This document shows positions 1-10,833 of a DNA stretch of 64,000 bases, in pieces. Position 1 is the stretch's first letter. Each line of letters starts with the position of its first letter. The position numbers and the translations under genes are program-made. Location of the stretch: positions 74,571,062-74,635,061 of the forward strand of contig CM069446.1 in the NCBI GenBank assembly GCA_035610835.1. The letters run 5' to 3'. The DNA is from Ophiura sarsii. Its lineage: Eukaryota; Echinodermata; Ophiuroidea; Amphilepidida; Ophiuridae. The notes under the pieces are model-generated. The model made no database searches, had not been told where the DNA came from, and was given only the letters and a program-made list of their open reading frames with translations.

Positions 1-529
1 TTTGAAAAATAACAATAAAGCTAGTATAATTGAGTAATCATTTTACATTCAAGTTTGCATTAATTTCTATATTACTTGGATTTCAAAAGAAATTGCAAAA
101 GGTGTAGTTGAGAATTGATCCACCAACCTCGTGATACTGAAGTTGACGCTTTACCGGGCGCTTTACCAATTGAGCAATTCGTCTGTCCATGAAATTATTT
201 AGAGAGTAATACAACTTTATATTATTGAATATCGAATACACTAAACAAATTCGTGATAATTTCTCTAGATCAATAGAGGGCGCTCATACCTTTTTATCTA
301 TTCTCTGCTTATTAACTATTAGTCAATGAGTGCTTATAGATGAAGTTTAACGGTATGTGGTTTGTAATTAAATAAAAGCTAACATAACTCTTATAAAATT
401 TTCATTGACGTAGCACCACATGTATAGTAAATTAGCAATGTCGCCAACTCTAAGAGACAAAACGTACATATCACTCAAGTGTAACTGTTCTAAATTTCAG
501 ATATCTCTTCAACAGACTGTAAACAATAA

Positions 530-1290
530 AAGTGACCAGGGCTCGCGTCCTTGCGCGTCCTCGCGTCCTAGGACCCCTTATTTTCTTGTTGGACGATAAT
601 GGACGCGTAAGTTTACATATTGAACTTCACTAAGGGGCCATATCCAAACTCTCAGTGATTTTAAAGCATTTTTCTACCGATTTTACTTCGGTATTCCAAC
701 GAAATAGAACGAAATAACAATGCATTTCGTTGGAATACCGGGGTAAAATCGGTAGAAAAATGCTTTAAAATCACTGAGAGTTTGGATATGGCCCCTAACG
801 GGTCCCAATCGAAAATAAAGGGACCCCTTAAATCTGACGATGTATGGACGTGGAAACCTTAAGACATTCTGAAAATTGTCAATCTCCATCCTGTGCCTAC
901 ATTTTAAATTGATTAATGTCCGTAAAAGATAAATACAATGCAAATCCTGTATTTTTAAAAGTTGTTCAACACACTAAATCGCTTCCGAATTGCTTCCGCA
1001 AAAGTTTCAAGCGATTTCCAAAACATTCTATATATAAGTATCTTCTACTGATTAAGATGGACACGACATAGGTATATGAGTTACATGATCTTACGCTAGT
1101 GTGCGTATCTGTGTTAGCGACTGTTTGTCTCTAAAAAAATGTTGACCATTTTCAAAGGCTCAAACTTCAGGACCCCTTATATTTCTGGGGGACCCCTTAA
1201 ATTTAGTTTTTGCAGTCCTTAAAGGGTCCTGAAAAATGCAAATGGGACTCCTCACATTTTTGAGCCAGTGCTACCCCTGACAGTGACTGA
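530..1290. other. Repeat-like tract with multiple GACCCCTTAA motifs
   Basis: AGGACCCCTTATTTT, GGGACCCCTTAAATC, GGACCCCTTATATTT, GGACCCCTTAAATTT and AAAGGGTCCTGA recur around the nested hairpin MITE 634-795. The edges AGTGACCAGGGCTCG and GAGCCAGTGCTACCCCT are weakly inverted, which suggests one older element. No coding potential. Confidence 0.4.
634..795. mobile_element. Near-perfect hairpin MITE, GGGGCC ends, TAA target duplication (copy 1)
   Basis: 162 bp that is almost entirely self-complementary: GGGGCCATATCCAAACTCTC at the left and its complement at the right, meeting at a short loop near 710-722. TAA flanks both sides. TIR length and the 3-bp TWA target fit PIF/Harbinger MITEs (inference). 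Related copies lie at 7338-7495 and 25736-26106. Confidence 0.85.
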
Positions 1291-2236
1291 CTGGTGTGAA
1301 CAATGTCCCGTCTAATTAGCCAGAACCAGATCAGGGCAACCATTTAAGTTTAACCCTCCCCTATAGAACACTGCAAAGTCATGTTTGCTTTTCATAAGGA
1401 CTTAGAGATCTTCAATATACAGGACTAAAAGGATGATTTCAAGTCTCTTCAAGAGATGATTGAAGGTTGCACATAAAGAAACCCCATAAAGTGACTATCA
1501 TATTAAATATTAATAGCACATACACAGCCAGTCCAGAGTTCCACAAATTTCACTTATCGTACAGCTTCAGAGTGCTATAAATTTGACATCGTAAATAACC
1601 TGATTAATTATATCCCAACTTGTTATGTGTGTGTTTAGTAGATGATTGTTTATCTTGATCAGTGTTGCTTGAATCAAAACTTCTAAGTTCTATCTGTGTC
1701 CTACTGTGCAGGGGTTTGGACAGCAGAGTTCCGCCACATAAATCATCACTAATTCTAGTACTGTCAATAATTCCTTATAGCACTATAAGCACATAGCACA
1801 TTCCTTATCGTGCTATAAGTCATACTAAATATACGCGGCATTCTTATGGCGTGAATTGTAACAACGAATTCGACGGATTGGCGTACATAATTTCAGTATG
1901 CTAAAGGCGTAACAATGCATTTGAGTGGATTATATTATCATGATTATACTATTTGCAAGCCTGCAAGAGTTGCTACTGCTTACAATCTTAATTGTACATT
2001 TATACATTGATAATATATTATTATCATTATTTAGATATCATTCATTAATTTTCATTTTACGTATTACATCATTTCCAACCAGCCATTGAGTTATTCATTC
2101 AAATCATACCTTCACAAAAATACGGTTATTCAAAGGAAAGCAACACCTTTAACAAGAAAGTGTACAAAATGAATAATGAAATCGAACTTTAACAATGAAG
2201 ATTTAAACTGTACGTTCTTTGCAATGATGTAATTTA

Positions 2237-2730
2237 TTATCGCCATCTCCGTTGCTCAAAGAACTCCATTTGCTCCCGTTGCGACAGCGTATCATCTACA
2301 AATTGTGTGTACATATTTATAAATGTATTTATGAAATGGGATCTATCTATCTGAATCAGTGCATTGCTCACTATCGACCTGGTCTTCGATCCGGGTCTGA
2401 TCGATCTCTCATAGTTGTTTAAACGTACAAAAAACTCTGCCACAGATAAATCTTTCACTGTTGCTGGTCCTAAACTATGAAATGATCTACCCAGCAACAT
2501 CAGACTCTGTGAATCCTTACAAGTTTTCAAGAAACACCTGAAGACTCACCTGTTTCCTATTTAATTGTTCTCTTTGTATACATGTAGTACTAGGTTTTTT
2601 TATTGGTACCTTTTTGTTTGTTTGTTGATTGTACCTTTTAATTTTGTTTGTTTGCTGCCAGCGTCGTGATCTAAATGAAATAGCGCTTTATAAAATCTCA
2701 TATGTACAATGTATGTATGTATGTTGCATA
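2237..2730 (+). mobile_element. L2/CR1-like non-LTR retrotransposon 3' end, degenerate
   Basis: Plus-strand frame at about 2425-2563 reads SFTVAGPKL, stop, NDLPSNIRLCESLQVFKKHL then KTHLF and a stop. FTVAGPxLWNxLPxxIR...FKxxLKTHLF is the usual C-terminus of L2/CR1-type RT polyproteins; the Trp codon is here a TGA. The 3' tail has AGCGCTTTATAAAAT followed by (ATGT)n, also typical. The 5' part is missing. Confidence 0.75.
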
Positions 2731-2860
2731 TCCGATTAAGATACAGAAACCCAAAAATGAATGTAAACAGTTGGACTTTAAATGAGTTTAGTTTGACCAA
2801 ACATAAGTTATTTCGGAGAATAAACTCCATGCAGGGTAACTACACTTGCACACAGCTGTA

Positions 2861-3742
2861 CAGGGTGTTCCAAAAAAATGTTAACACTCCGGCACATAAG
2901 ATATTTTAAAAGGACAGGAACACACGGGTCTAATCTTGATGTATTATGAAAGTTGAGTAAATAAGCTTTCATTTGCATTTTATTGCGGCGTTCCAATTAG
3001 TTATTTAGAACCGGAGATATGCTTCAGCAAACATGAGGAAGCAAAATCGGCTTGGTCCAATCCTCTCAGTATGAAAGTAAAGCTTTTAAAATGCACGAAG
3101 CAAGAAGCAACATGATTAAGTCACACACACACATCAGTTAATCTCTTCTTTGTTCTTTTCAACGCATTCTTTCGATTCTTTTCAAAAGTTAAAAGACATA
3201 AATAAATATATTCCACATAAATTATATAGGTATTTATGGTTAATTTCAGTGCAATACTAGTTTTATTTCAGTGCAATATTAGTTAATTTATTTAATTGGA
3301 TGGACCATTTCAACAAAGAACATGAAATGTTTCAATTTCAATTTTAAAGACTGCTTTACTGACAGCTACTCATTGCACATGGAAAAAGAGTGGAATATAT
3401 TTATTTATGTCTAATAAGCTTGAAAAGAATCCAAAGAATGCGTTGAAAAGAACAAAGAAGAGATTAACTGATGCGTGTGTGTGACTTAATCATGTTGCTT
3501 CTTGCTTCGTGCATTTTAAAAGCTTTACTTTCATACTGAGAGGATTGGACCAAGCTGATTTTGCTTCCTCATGTTTGCTGAAGCATATCTCCGTTTCTAA
3601 ATAACCAATTGGAACGCAATAAAATGCAAATGAGAGCTTATTTACTCAGCTTTCATAATACATCAAGATTAGACCCGTGTGTTCCTGTCCTGTTAAGATA
3701 TCTTATGTGCCCGGAGTGTTAACATTTTTTTTGGACACCCTG
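2861..3742. mobile_element. 882-bp fold-back element with ~330-bp inverted arms, TA target
   Basis: Ends are CAGGGTGTTCCAAAAAAATG and CATTTTTTTTGGACACCCTG, flanked by TA. Arms of about 330 bp (to about 3195 and from about 3415) are close to complementary; the central about 220 bp is unpaired. No transposase ORF. The CAGGGTG end and TA target suggest a Tc1/mariner-superfamily derivative. Confidence 0.88.
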
Positions 3743-4199
3743 TATTTCCAAATGTTGACATCGGATTAATCTCACAATTTCGCCAATTACATAAGGTCAA
3801 ATTACTCAAATATATTCAATATGAAGTAGTTATTCGTTCCTCACTACTTTTTAATATAAGCTTTGCAATTTTTGGACCCAGTTGTTGTGACACGCTGCAT
3901 AAAACAATTGTATATAGAAATCCCGGCTTTGATTAAAATTGAAGCGGCAGCCTCAAACTCATCTCTGTCGAGTACCCATTGATTTTGCAGTGAAGGATGA
4001 AGGAGCTTAACTGATTTGTAATTAAAGACATCTGAATTAAATACTATGGATATGATATTCATCGATAGCAAGCACCATTAACGTTCATGAATACTTTGTT
4101 ATGAGAAGAAAGCTTTATCTAAAATATAGGATACACCATTTTGTTTCCGGGGATTAACGAAGACATTACAGTTGAATGTATTAATTAATGGACATTTAA

Positions 4200-4613
4200 G
4201 GCCCCGCAAAGTTGAGTTTTAGTTTTCCGTCACCCGCCCGCGCTTCATTTTCATGCCTGCGTTTGAATTCATTATTGAAATTTCGGGGGAAAAAATACCG
4301 TTTTTGCAATAAAAACGTCCGAATTCATGCATTTTGTGTGATGGAAATTGTCCGATCAATCGTCCGTCGTGAACAAAGTATTCATCTTGACCAGCATATA
4401 GCCTTTCTGTAACTTACATATATCTAAATTGACCCAATTTCATTCTGTGATAGAGTGCAGCAGTGTTTAACCAGTTTAACAATATACGTCTGAAATCCAC
4501 ATTTTGTAATTAATGAAAGTCGTAAAAATAATGAATAATAAATAATGAAAAAGTTGCCTCGCTAATTTTGAAAACAAATGTTACGGGAAACTAAAAATCA
4601 ACTTTGCGGGGGC
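4200..4613. mobile_element. MITE with GGCCCCGCAAAGTTGA ends, TTAA target
   Basis: Left GGCCCCGCAAAGTTGAGTTT and right AATCAACTTTGCGGGGGC are inverted; TTAA flanks both sides. About 414 bp, no coding content. The TTAA target is the piggyBac-type signature. Confidence 0.8.
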
Positions 4614-5179
4614 TTAACCGCAGCTAATTTCGATACTACCTGTCATAAATTCTTAGAATATATTATTTTCAAAGGTTAGAAGGTATGCATTTTTTGTTGT
4701 CAAGCCATGTTAACATTTTTCAGTGTATAAAAGTAGGGATGTTATTCAACGGGGTGTTCCTGTTGGTATATAAGGGGCCGGGGGTCGTAGAGTTGACACA
4801 ATTTCATCAATTCTTTTGCAATTGCGTATTTTCTCAATAAATATAGGAAACTATAAGACAATTTGGCTTTGTTTTGATATTTAACACCAACTTCAGAAAT
4901 TGTTCGCGTTTTGTAATTTACGGTGACTTCCGATAATTCTGCTCATTATTCTCGGCAACTTTAGGGACAATGCACTATTTTCGGCAATGGAGTTCACTTA
5001 TTACTTCTTCTTTTTTGCCAATTTAACACTTTCCACGCGACAAAATGTTTCACAAATGTTCAAAACTGTTGAATCTCATCACCATATTTGGAAACACCAT
5101 TTTTTATATTCTGTCAGAACCCAACAAGAAAAAGGGCTGACCTTTTATTTTACATATATAAATATACAAGTAACAACAC

Positions 5180-5185
<6 letters not shown>

Positions 5186-5217
<32 letters not shown>
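5186..5217. repeat. (GA)n microsatellite
   Basis: About 16 GA repeats following AAAAAAGA, between the 4200-4613 MITE and retrotransposon fragment A. Confidence 0.95.
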
Positions 5218-5220
<3 letters not shown>

Positions 5221-5394
5221 GCTATGATTCATTAAAACTTTAAACCCTTATTGTACCAGACCAATTTAAATATAAATACCTACTTTATCTCATTTCATGT
5301 AATGAAATCCCAGCCTCCCTCTTTGTCTCGCTAGGGTCCCCTCTAGTCGAGCAGTTTCTCTGATGTCAAAGACACCGGTCGACAGAGAGGACCC

Positions 5395-6083
5395 CCTATA
5401 TTTGCAGATGCAAATATATCTACGGGAAGCTGGTTCCTCTTTAACCACTCATCATCATCATGATTAAATATACCGAACAGTTTTTTAACATTCGTGAGAT
5501 TGTCAAACAAATCATTCCACTTCTGTTTTAAATCATTCCAAAATTTAACAACATCAGGGCAAGTGATAAAAATGTGGTAAGAGTTTCGATCTCAGTTTTG
5601 CATCTCAAACAATTTGGGCTTGTAATAATACCAATTTTATGCAGCCATTTATTTGTTGGTAAATAAAATGGTTAATTCTAAACTGTAACCATCGTAGTCT
5701 CCTATCAATTGTACCTCTCCATGGCAACATAAACAAATCTTTATAAACAGGCATTTCAAGACCATACACGTTTTTCAACGTAGCAATGCATTTGGCGGTA
5801 GTGTTAGCTTTCTTAATAAACTGTCGGTAAATGGTACTAGACTTCGTAGTATCAATTGGATAAAATTATCATCAAACGTACACCCGATAATTTCATCATG
5901 ATGTGTTATGACAGTTGCATTACCATTACAAGTAGTCATTGCAATGGCTTGAATAATACCGTACCACTTCATATAGTTCAAGTTAACACACTGTGTTATG
6001 CCCAATGTATGAAAGGGACGAATACCATTCTTGTCAAATAGGTCACCGATTTTAACAATACCGGCCTGATAAAATTGTTTGTA
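5395..6083 (-). mobile_element. L1/Tx1-like non-LTR retrotransposon, 3' part of ORF2 (fragment A)
   Basis: The minus-strand frame starts AGIVKIGDLFDKNGIRPFHT near 6060 and continues degenerately to WLHKIGIITSPNCLRCKTEI and FGIFNHDDDEWLK near 5430. The CxxC spacing with a following His and Cys and an FWND-like stretch match the C-terminal knuckle of L1/Tx1-clade ORF2. Stops and shifts show it is dead. Its 5' continuation is at 7180-7337, split off by the MITE 6084-7175. Confidence 0.75.
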
Positions 6084-7175
6084 CAGGGTGTCCCAAAAGT
6101 CTATGCACGACTTTGAAGCTTTGTATTTCACAAAATATAAGTGGTATTGAAAATATGAATACATATTTAGAAAGAGGAGATGTGGGAAATAATTTTGATA
6201 CCAAACATTGGAGTAACATCTGTTTGTAATGCCACCCTAGAAGTGAAATATGTATTACTGCAAAAATGTAATATTATACTTCGGAGGAATAAAGTTCATA
6301 AATCCATACCTATCGAGATTAACAAAAAGACGGGTAGAGTTGGTTACACGGAAAGTGATCCGTCAATTGTAATATTTAAAATTTTACATTACAGTGATCC
6401 CATCATAATGACAAACTATATCACACATATTTTTCGTTTCTATAGTGAAATCTAGTTTAAATGTTTTCCATTTATACAGAGACGTGTGCTAATGCAAAAA
6501 CACAGACCTAAACAAATTGAATAACATAACAGAAAAGTGAACACACACATCACACAGCGAATATATCTCTTTGGACTTTTGGCTACTGCATGTCTTATGT
6601 CTATGACATCAATGTGACTTGTTGATCTTAACCAGTCTTTTTTCTACCATATCGAGACAAATCATGCACAGTTCCTGTGTTCAAAAATGTATCCACCAAC
6701 TAAAGAATGGATATTCTTCCTGGTGCGCGTTTCACTTTAAAATATTTCTGAACTTTTATAAAGTAAGTTGAACTGTATTTGTTTCAGCGTAGAACCATAC
6801 AATTTGTATTCGCTTATCTATGCTGTAAACCCTCTTGAATGAAGACTTTTGCTGTTGTCTACTTACGCCTATTTATGTTGTGAGTGACCGAGTTTAGTAA
6901 TAACATTAATGTTGCAAGGTAAGCAGTGAACTGTGACTAATGCGCAACGTTGCTTTCATACCGTTAATTTATGCGCACCTGTTTTAGCAACAATGTGTGG
7001 TAGTTGGTATGGGTGGGTCTCACACGGCCAAAAACTTTCAACCAGTTTTATAATGTTGTGGGTTCATCAATAGGGTTATGTTTGGTATCAAAATATGGTT
7101 AAATTTATACCATATGATTTATATTTTATGAGATATGACTCTTCAAAAACGTGCATAGACTTTTGGGACACCCTG
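6084..7175. mobile_element. 1.09-kb non-autonomous transposon, CAGGGTGTCCCAAAAGTC ends, TA target
   Basis: Left CAGGGTGTCCCAAAAGTCTA and right TAGACTTTTGGGACACCCTG are exact inverted repeats continuing to GTGCA(T). TA on both sides is the target duplication: removing the element rejoins the retrotransposon frame (NNKSVFY to KQFYQAG). No transposase recognised inside. Confidence 0.9.
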
Positions 7176-7179
7176 TAGA

Positions 7180-7337
7180 ATACAGATTTATTATTTATCA
7201 ACACTTGACTATCGTTCCAAATCACCTGATTGCTTATTTCCTCAACGGTATCTGGTTCACCATGTTTTGAGTTTAATTCTGCATAGGCATTAAGAATACT
7301 AATATAAAATTGCGGTATGTGATTACTCAATTTCTTA
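7180..7337 (-). mobile_element. 5' continuation of L1/Tx1-like fragment A
   Basis: The minus-strand frame reads KKLSNHIPQFYISILNAYAE ... NQVIWNDSQVLINNKSVFY and joins in frame to KQFYQAGIVKIG beyond the MITE. The IWN...INNKS.FY.....AGI order is standard for this part of ORF2. It is bounded on the other side by the TTA-flanked hairpin MITE 7338-7495. Confidence 0.75.
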
Positions 7338-7495
7338 GGGGCCACCAAACTCTCAGTGATTTTAAAGCATTTTTCTACCGATTTTACCCCGGTATTCCAA
7401 CGAAATAGAACGAAATAACAATGCATTTCGTTGGAATACCGGGGTAAAATCGGTAGAAAATGCTTTAAAATCACTGAGAGTTTGGATATGGCCCC
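7338..7495. mobile_element. Hairpin MITE of the GGGGCC family, TTA target (copy 2)
   Basis: 158 bp with the same arms as the copy at 634-795, flanked by TTA on both sides. It is inserted in the minus-strand L1/Tx1-like retrotransposon fragment, whose reading frame resumes at its left (7180-7337). Confidence 0.85.
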
Positions 7496-7603
7496 TTAGT
7501 GTTAAAACTACATTTTTATAACAATTCCATACCACCACATCCTGTTATATAGTAATTGAAAATCTTCAATTTGTTTAATTTTTTTCTTTTTATATTATTC
7601 TAG

Positions 7604-7740
7604 AATGCATATGCAGTGAAATCGGAATGTCGGGAAGTCCTCCGGTACGATTGCAATGTTTTGTAGTGTGTGGCTCTGTTTCTCATAGAGGAGATGGCAG
7701 CGTTGTGACGTTACCAGTCAAGAAGAGCGCCCAACACACA
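7604..7740 (+). CDS. Possible isolated exon of an unknown plus-strand gene
   Basis: A pyrimidine-rich acceptor (TTTTTATATTATTCTAG) and a perfect GTAAGT donor enclose 137 nt open in one frame: CSEIGMSGSPPVRLQCFVVC, then GSVSHRGDGSVVTLPVKKS. No family recognised and no partner exon found, so it may be chance between two retrotransposon pieces. Confidence 0.22.
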
Positions 7741-7841
7741 GTAAGTATAGCCTACACTGACTGCAGAATTAACTGATCCAACATAGCCCGGGGTCGGGGG
7801 TGATTCAACATCACTTTACAGATAAACCAACATCAATTCTA

Positions 7842-7918
7842 ACGAACGAACGAACGTTCGAAAATTCGAACAAATGAACAAACAAACGAACGAACGAACG
7901 AACGAACAAACAAACGAA
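7842..7918. repeat. (GAAC)n / (CGAA)n microsatellite
   Basis: Imperfect run of GAAC, CGAA and AACA tetranucleotides over about 75 bp. ORFs in it are repeat translations. Confidence 0.9.
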
Positions 7919-8194
7919 CAACATTGTGGAATGTTCCAAACTCCAATGAATAGTGTGTGGCTTTATTCCATTGTTGACGAGTACACGTTTACTCACACCC
8001 GTCAATTTTGGGCGCCCTCAAGTGAAACGGGCTCCAATTCCGGAGCTAACTGTTGAATGCATATATTTCTATATTTTGGAGATTATCATTTTTATTTTCG
8101 TCAATCAATGTACAGAGAAACGCCATTTTGACAAACAATGGTATGTTTTTTTCTCTTTAGTGCTCCAAAAGGAGCGTTTATTTTTTTGAATTTT

Positions 8195-9005
8195 TTATAT
8201 AGTGCTCAACAAACAAACAGAAATTACAAAAAACCATACAACATTAACAAAAGTGTACACTACATTATGGTCATCATTCATCAGTAAACATAATAATAAT
8301 ATTGTTTTAAAATACTCATTGAATACAAAGAGTGTCAAGTGCCTTCCATTTCTTTAGGAATTTGTACATGGTATTACACTTTACAGCAATAATCTTTTCA
8401 AGATTATAATGGAATTTCACAAGATATTTGAAATGAATAAAGGAAGGAGTCTGTTTTTTAAATTTGTTAGTATAAATAACTCTCTTGATTAAAATGAAAC
8501 AAAGATTTACCAAACGGTCAGAGCTAAAGCCAAATAGAATTAGCTTATAATTTAAATCAATATCGTCATTAAAATACTGTTTATACCAGTCGGAAAAATC
8601 ATTCCAAAAAGGATTTACAAAGTTACAATTCCCAAAAAGATGCTACATATCCTCGATTTTATTATTACAAAAGGAACACATATCACTATCAATAATCCTA
8701 CACAACCTTTTGTTTGTCATTAAGTAATTAACATTGATCTTATATTGAAACATCCGAAGTTTGACTTCAGAACATGATTTAAATATTGTTCCACTTATCG
8801 TCATCAATATCAAACTCGTTTTTATATTTTGTTTGAGCGGTAGGATGGGTAAAAATTCTATTAACTAAAATACGGTAAATACATCTAGAATTCATATTTG
8901 TAATATTATTTACATTATAATCTCATCGTCATTAATAACAAATTTGTTTAAATTGCATTGAAGTTGTTTATTAAAACCATCTTTAAAAAATTGTTTCCAA
9001 GAGGA
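8195..9005 (-). mobile_element. L1/Tx1-like non-LTR retrotransposon 3' end (fragment B)
   Basis: The minus-strand frame over about 9000-8316 includes FKDGFNKQLQC, NEFDIDDDKWNNIFK, NYLMTNKRLCRII, SDMCSFCNNKIEDM, a stop, HLFGNCNFVNPFWNDFSDWY, then LILFGFSSDRLVNLCFILIK and NTMYKFLKKWKAL. CxxC..H....C plus FWxDF is the C-terminal knuckle of L1/Tx1-type ORF2. It has stops and small shifts. It is a second, diverged element oriented like fragment A. Confidence 0.8.
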
Positions 9006-9019
9006 GGGACTTGCGGATT

Positions 9020-10833
9020 GGTACCAATGGCGTATCCAGGACTGTTTTGATGGTGGGGCCAAAAAACCCTGAAGCTATCTTGTTGATCTTAAATATATAT
9101 TTAAAAGTTGAACCTTATACGCGCGAAGCGCGCAAAAATTGTGATTTTAACACTAAAAAGGTACAGTATGACTTTTTTAACGTCCCCTACATAATATTTA
9201 GCATAGAGACTTTGGAGTGGTTGAGGGCCATTATAAATATCAAAATCTCTAGAAAAAATTTGGAGTTTTTGACCTGAAGCCATCTTGTTAAGCTTAAATA
9301 ATGAAATATTGAAACCAATACGTGCGCGAATCGCGCAAAAAATTGCATTTCTAACACTAATGGTCCAGTATGATAATAACTTTCCCACATAATATTTATA
9401 ATTTTTGGTGTTGTTTGAGGGTCATAATAATGTTAAAACCTGTATTCGCGCGGAGCGCACAATTTTTGAGTTTTTGAACTAAAATTGTTCATGGAAAACT
9501 GTCTTGAAGGCACCTTGTTAAGCTTAAATAATAAAATATTTAAATTAATACGCGCAAAAATTGGCATTTTTAACACTTAAATGGTCCAGTATGATGTTTA
9601 TGATGTTTTTAACGTCCCCCACATAATATTTAGAATATTTATGGCTTGAGGGCCATTATAATGTTAAAACGTGTAGAAAATATGCGCGCGGATCGCGCAA
9701 AATTCTTGAGTTATAACTCGAAAAATGGTCATGGAAAACTGTTCTGAAGCCACCTTATTATACTTAAATAATAAAATATTAAAATTAATACGCGCGCGAA
9801 GCGCGGAAAAATTGCATTTCTAACACTGATGGTCCATAATGATAATAACGTTCCCCACATAATATTCAGAATTTTTGATGTGGTTTTTGCATTAAAACTT
9901 TGGTCCAGTATGATGTTTTTAACGTCTCGCACATATTTAGAATATTTGGTTGGTCTGAGGGCTAATATAATGTTTAAACCTGCATAAATATTCGCGCGGA
10001 GCACGCAAAATTTTTGACTTTTTGAACTAAAATGGTCATGGAAAACTGTCCTGAAGCCATCTTGTCAAGCTTGTATAATGAAACATTGAAACTAATGCGC
10101 GAAGTACGTAAACATTGACATTTCTAACACTTAAATTGGTCCAGTATGACGTTTTTAACGTTCCCACATAATATTTTAGAATATTTGGCATAGTTTGAGG
10201 ACTATTGTAATGTTAAAATCAGTAGAAATTTCAGTTTTTTCAGTTTTTGAACTGAAATGGTCATGGGAAACTGTCCTGCATGCATGCAATGCCATCTTGT
10301 TAAGCTTGAATAATGAAACATTCAAACTAATGCGCGCGATGTATGCCAAATCTGACATTTCTAACACTTAAATGGTCCAGTATGACGTTTTTAACGTCCA
10401 AACAAAATGTTTAGAATATTTGGTGTGTCTTGAGACCCATTATAATGTTGAAACCTGTTGAAAAAGTGAGCGCGAATCGAAAAAACCCAGTTTTTGAACT
10501 AAAATGGTCCAGAAAAAACGTTCCTGAAGCCCTCTTGTTAAGCTTGAATATTGAAACATTGAAACTAATACGTGCAAAGCGCACAAAAATTGGCATTTTA
10601 ACATTAAAAAGGTCTAGTATAACGTTTTTAACGTCCCTCACATTAAAATTATGGGGACGTGACCCCGCAACCCCACCCCCTTTTGCGCCGCATATGTCCC
10701 TTACCCTTCCTCCTCCCCTACCTCCTTCTCTTCCTCCTTCTTATCCTCTTCCTTATTTTTTTTTTGACTCTTTTTTCAATAGGGGGGCCATGGCCTGCTG
10801 GGCCACCCCCTGGATACGCTACTGGTTGGTACC
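9020..10833. mobile_element. 1.8-kb element with ~8 diverged internal repeats of 200-250 bp
   Basis: Edges GGTACCAATGGCGTATCCAG and CTGGATACGCTACTGGTTGG are roughly inverted. Inside, a unit recurs about eight times with ATGGTCCAGTATGA(C)GTTTTT near 9161, 9361, 9582, 9902, 10138, 10374 and 10611, followed by TGAGGGCCATTATAATG and small palindromes of the type GCGCGAAGCGCGC. A C-rich/T-rich tract lies at 10660-10770. No coding domain. Confidence 0.7.

Noticed and set aside
2237..2530. 97-codon minus-strand ORF
   Set aside because: The conserved retrotransposon C-terminus is on the plus strand; the minus frame is its shadow.
5775..6164. Independent 129-codon gene
   Set aside because: Frame belongs to retrotransposon fragment A and runs into the inserted CAGGGTGTCCC element.
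8316..8513. Independent small gene
   Set aside because: It is the tail of the L1/Tx1-like ORF2 fragment B.
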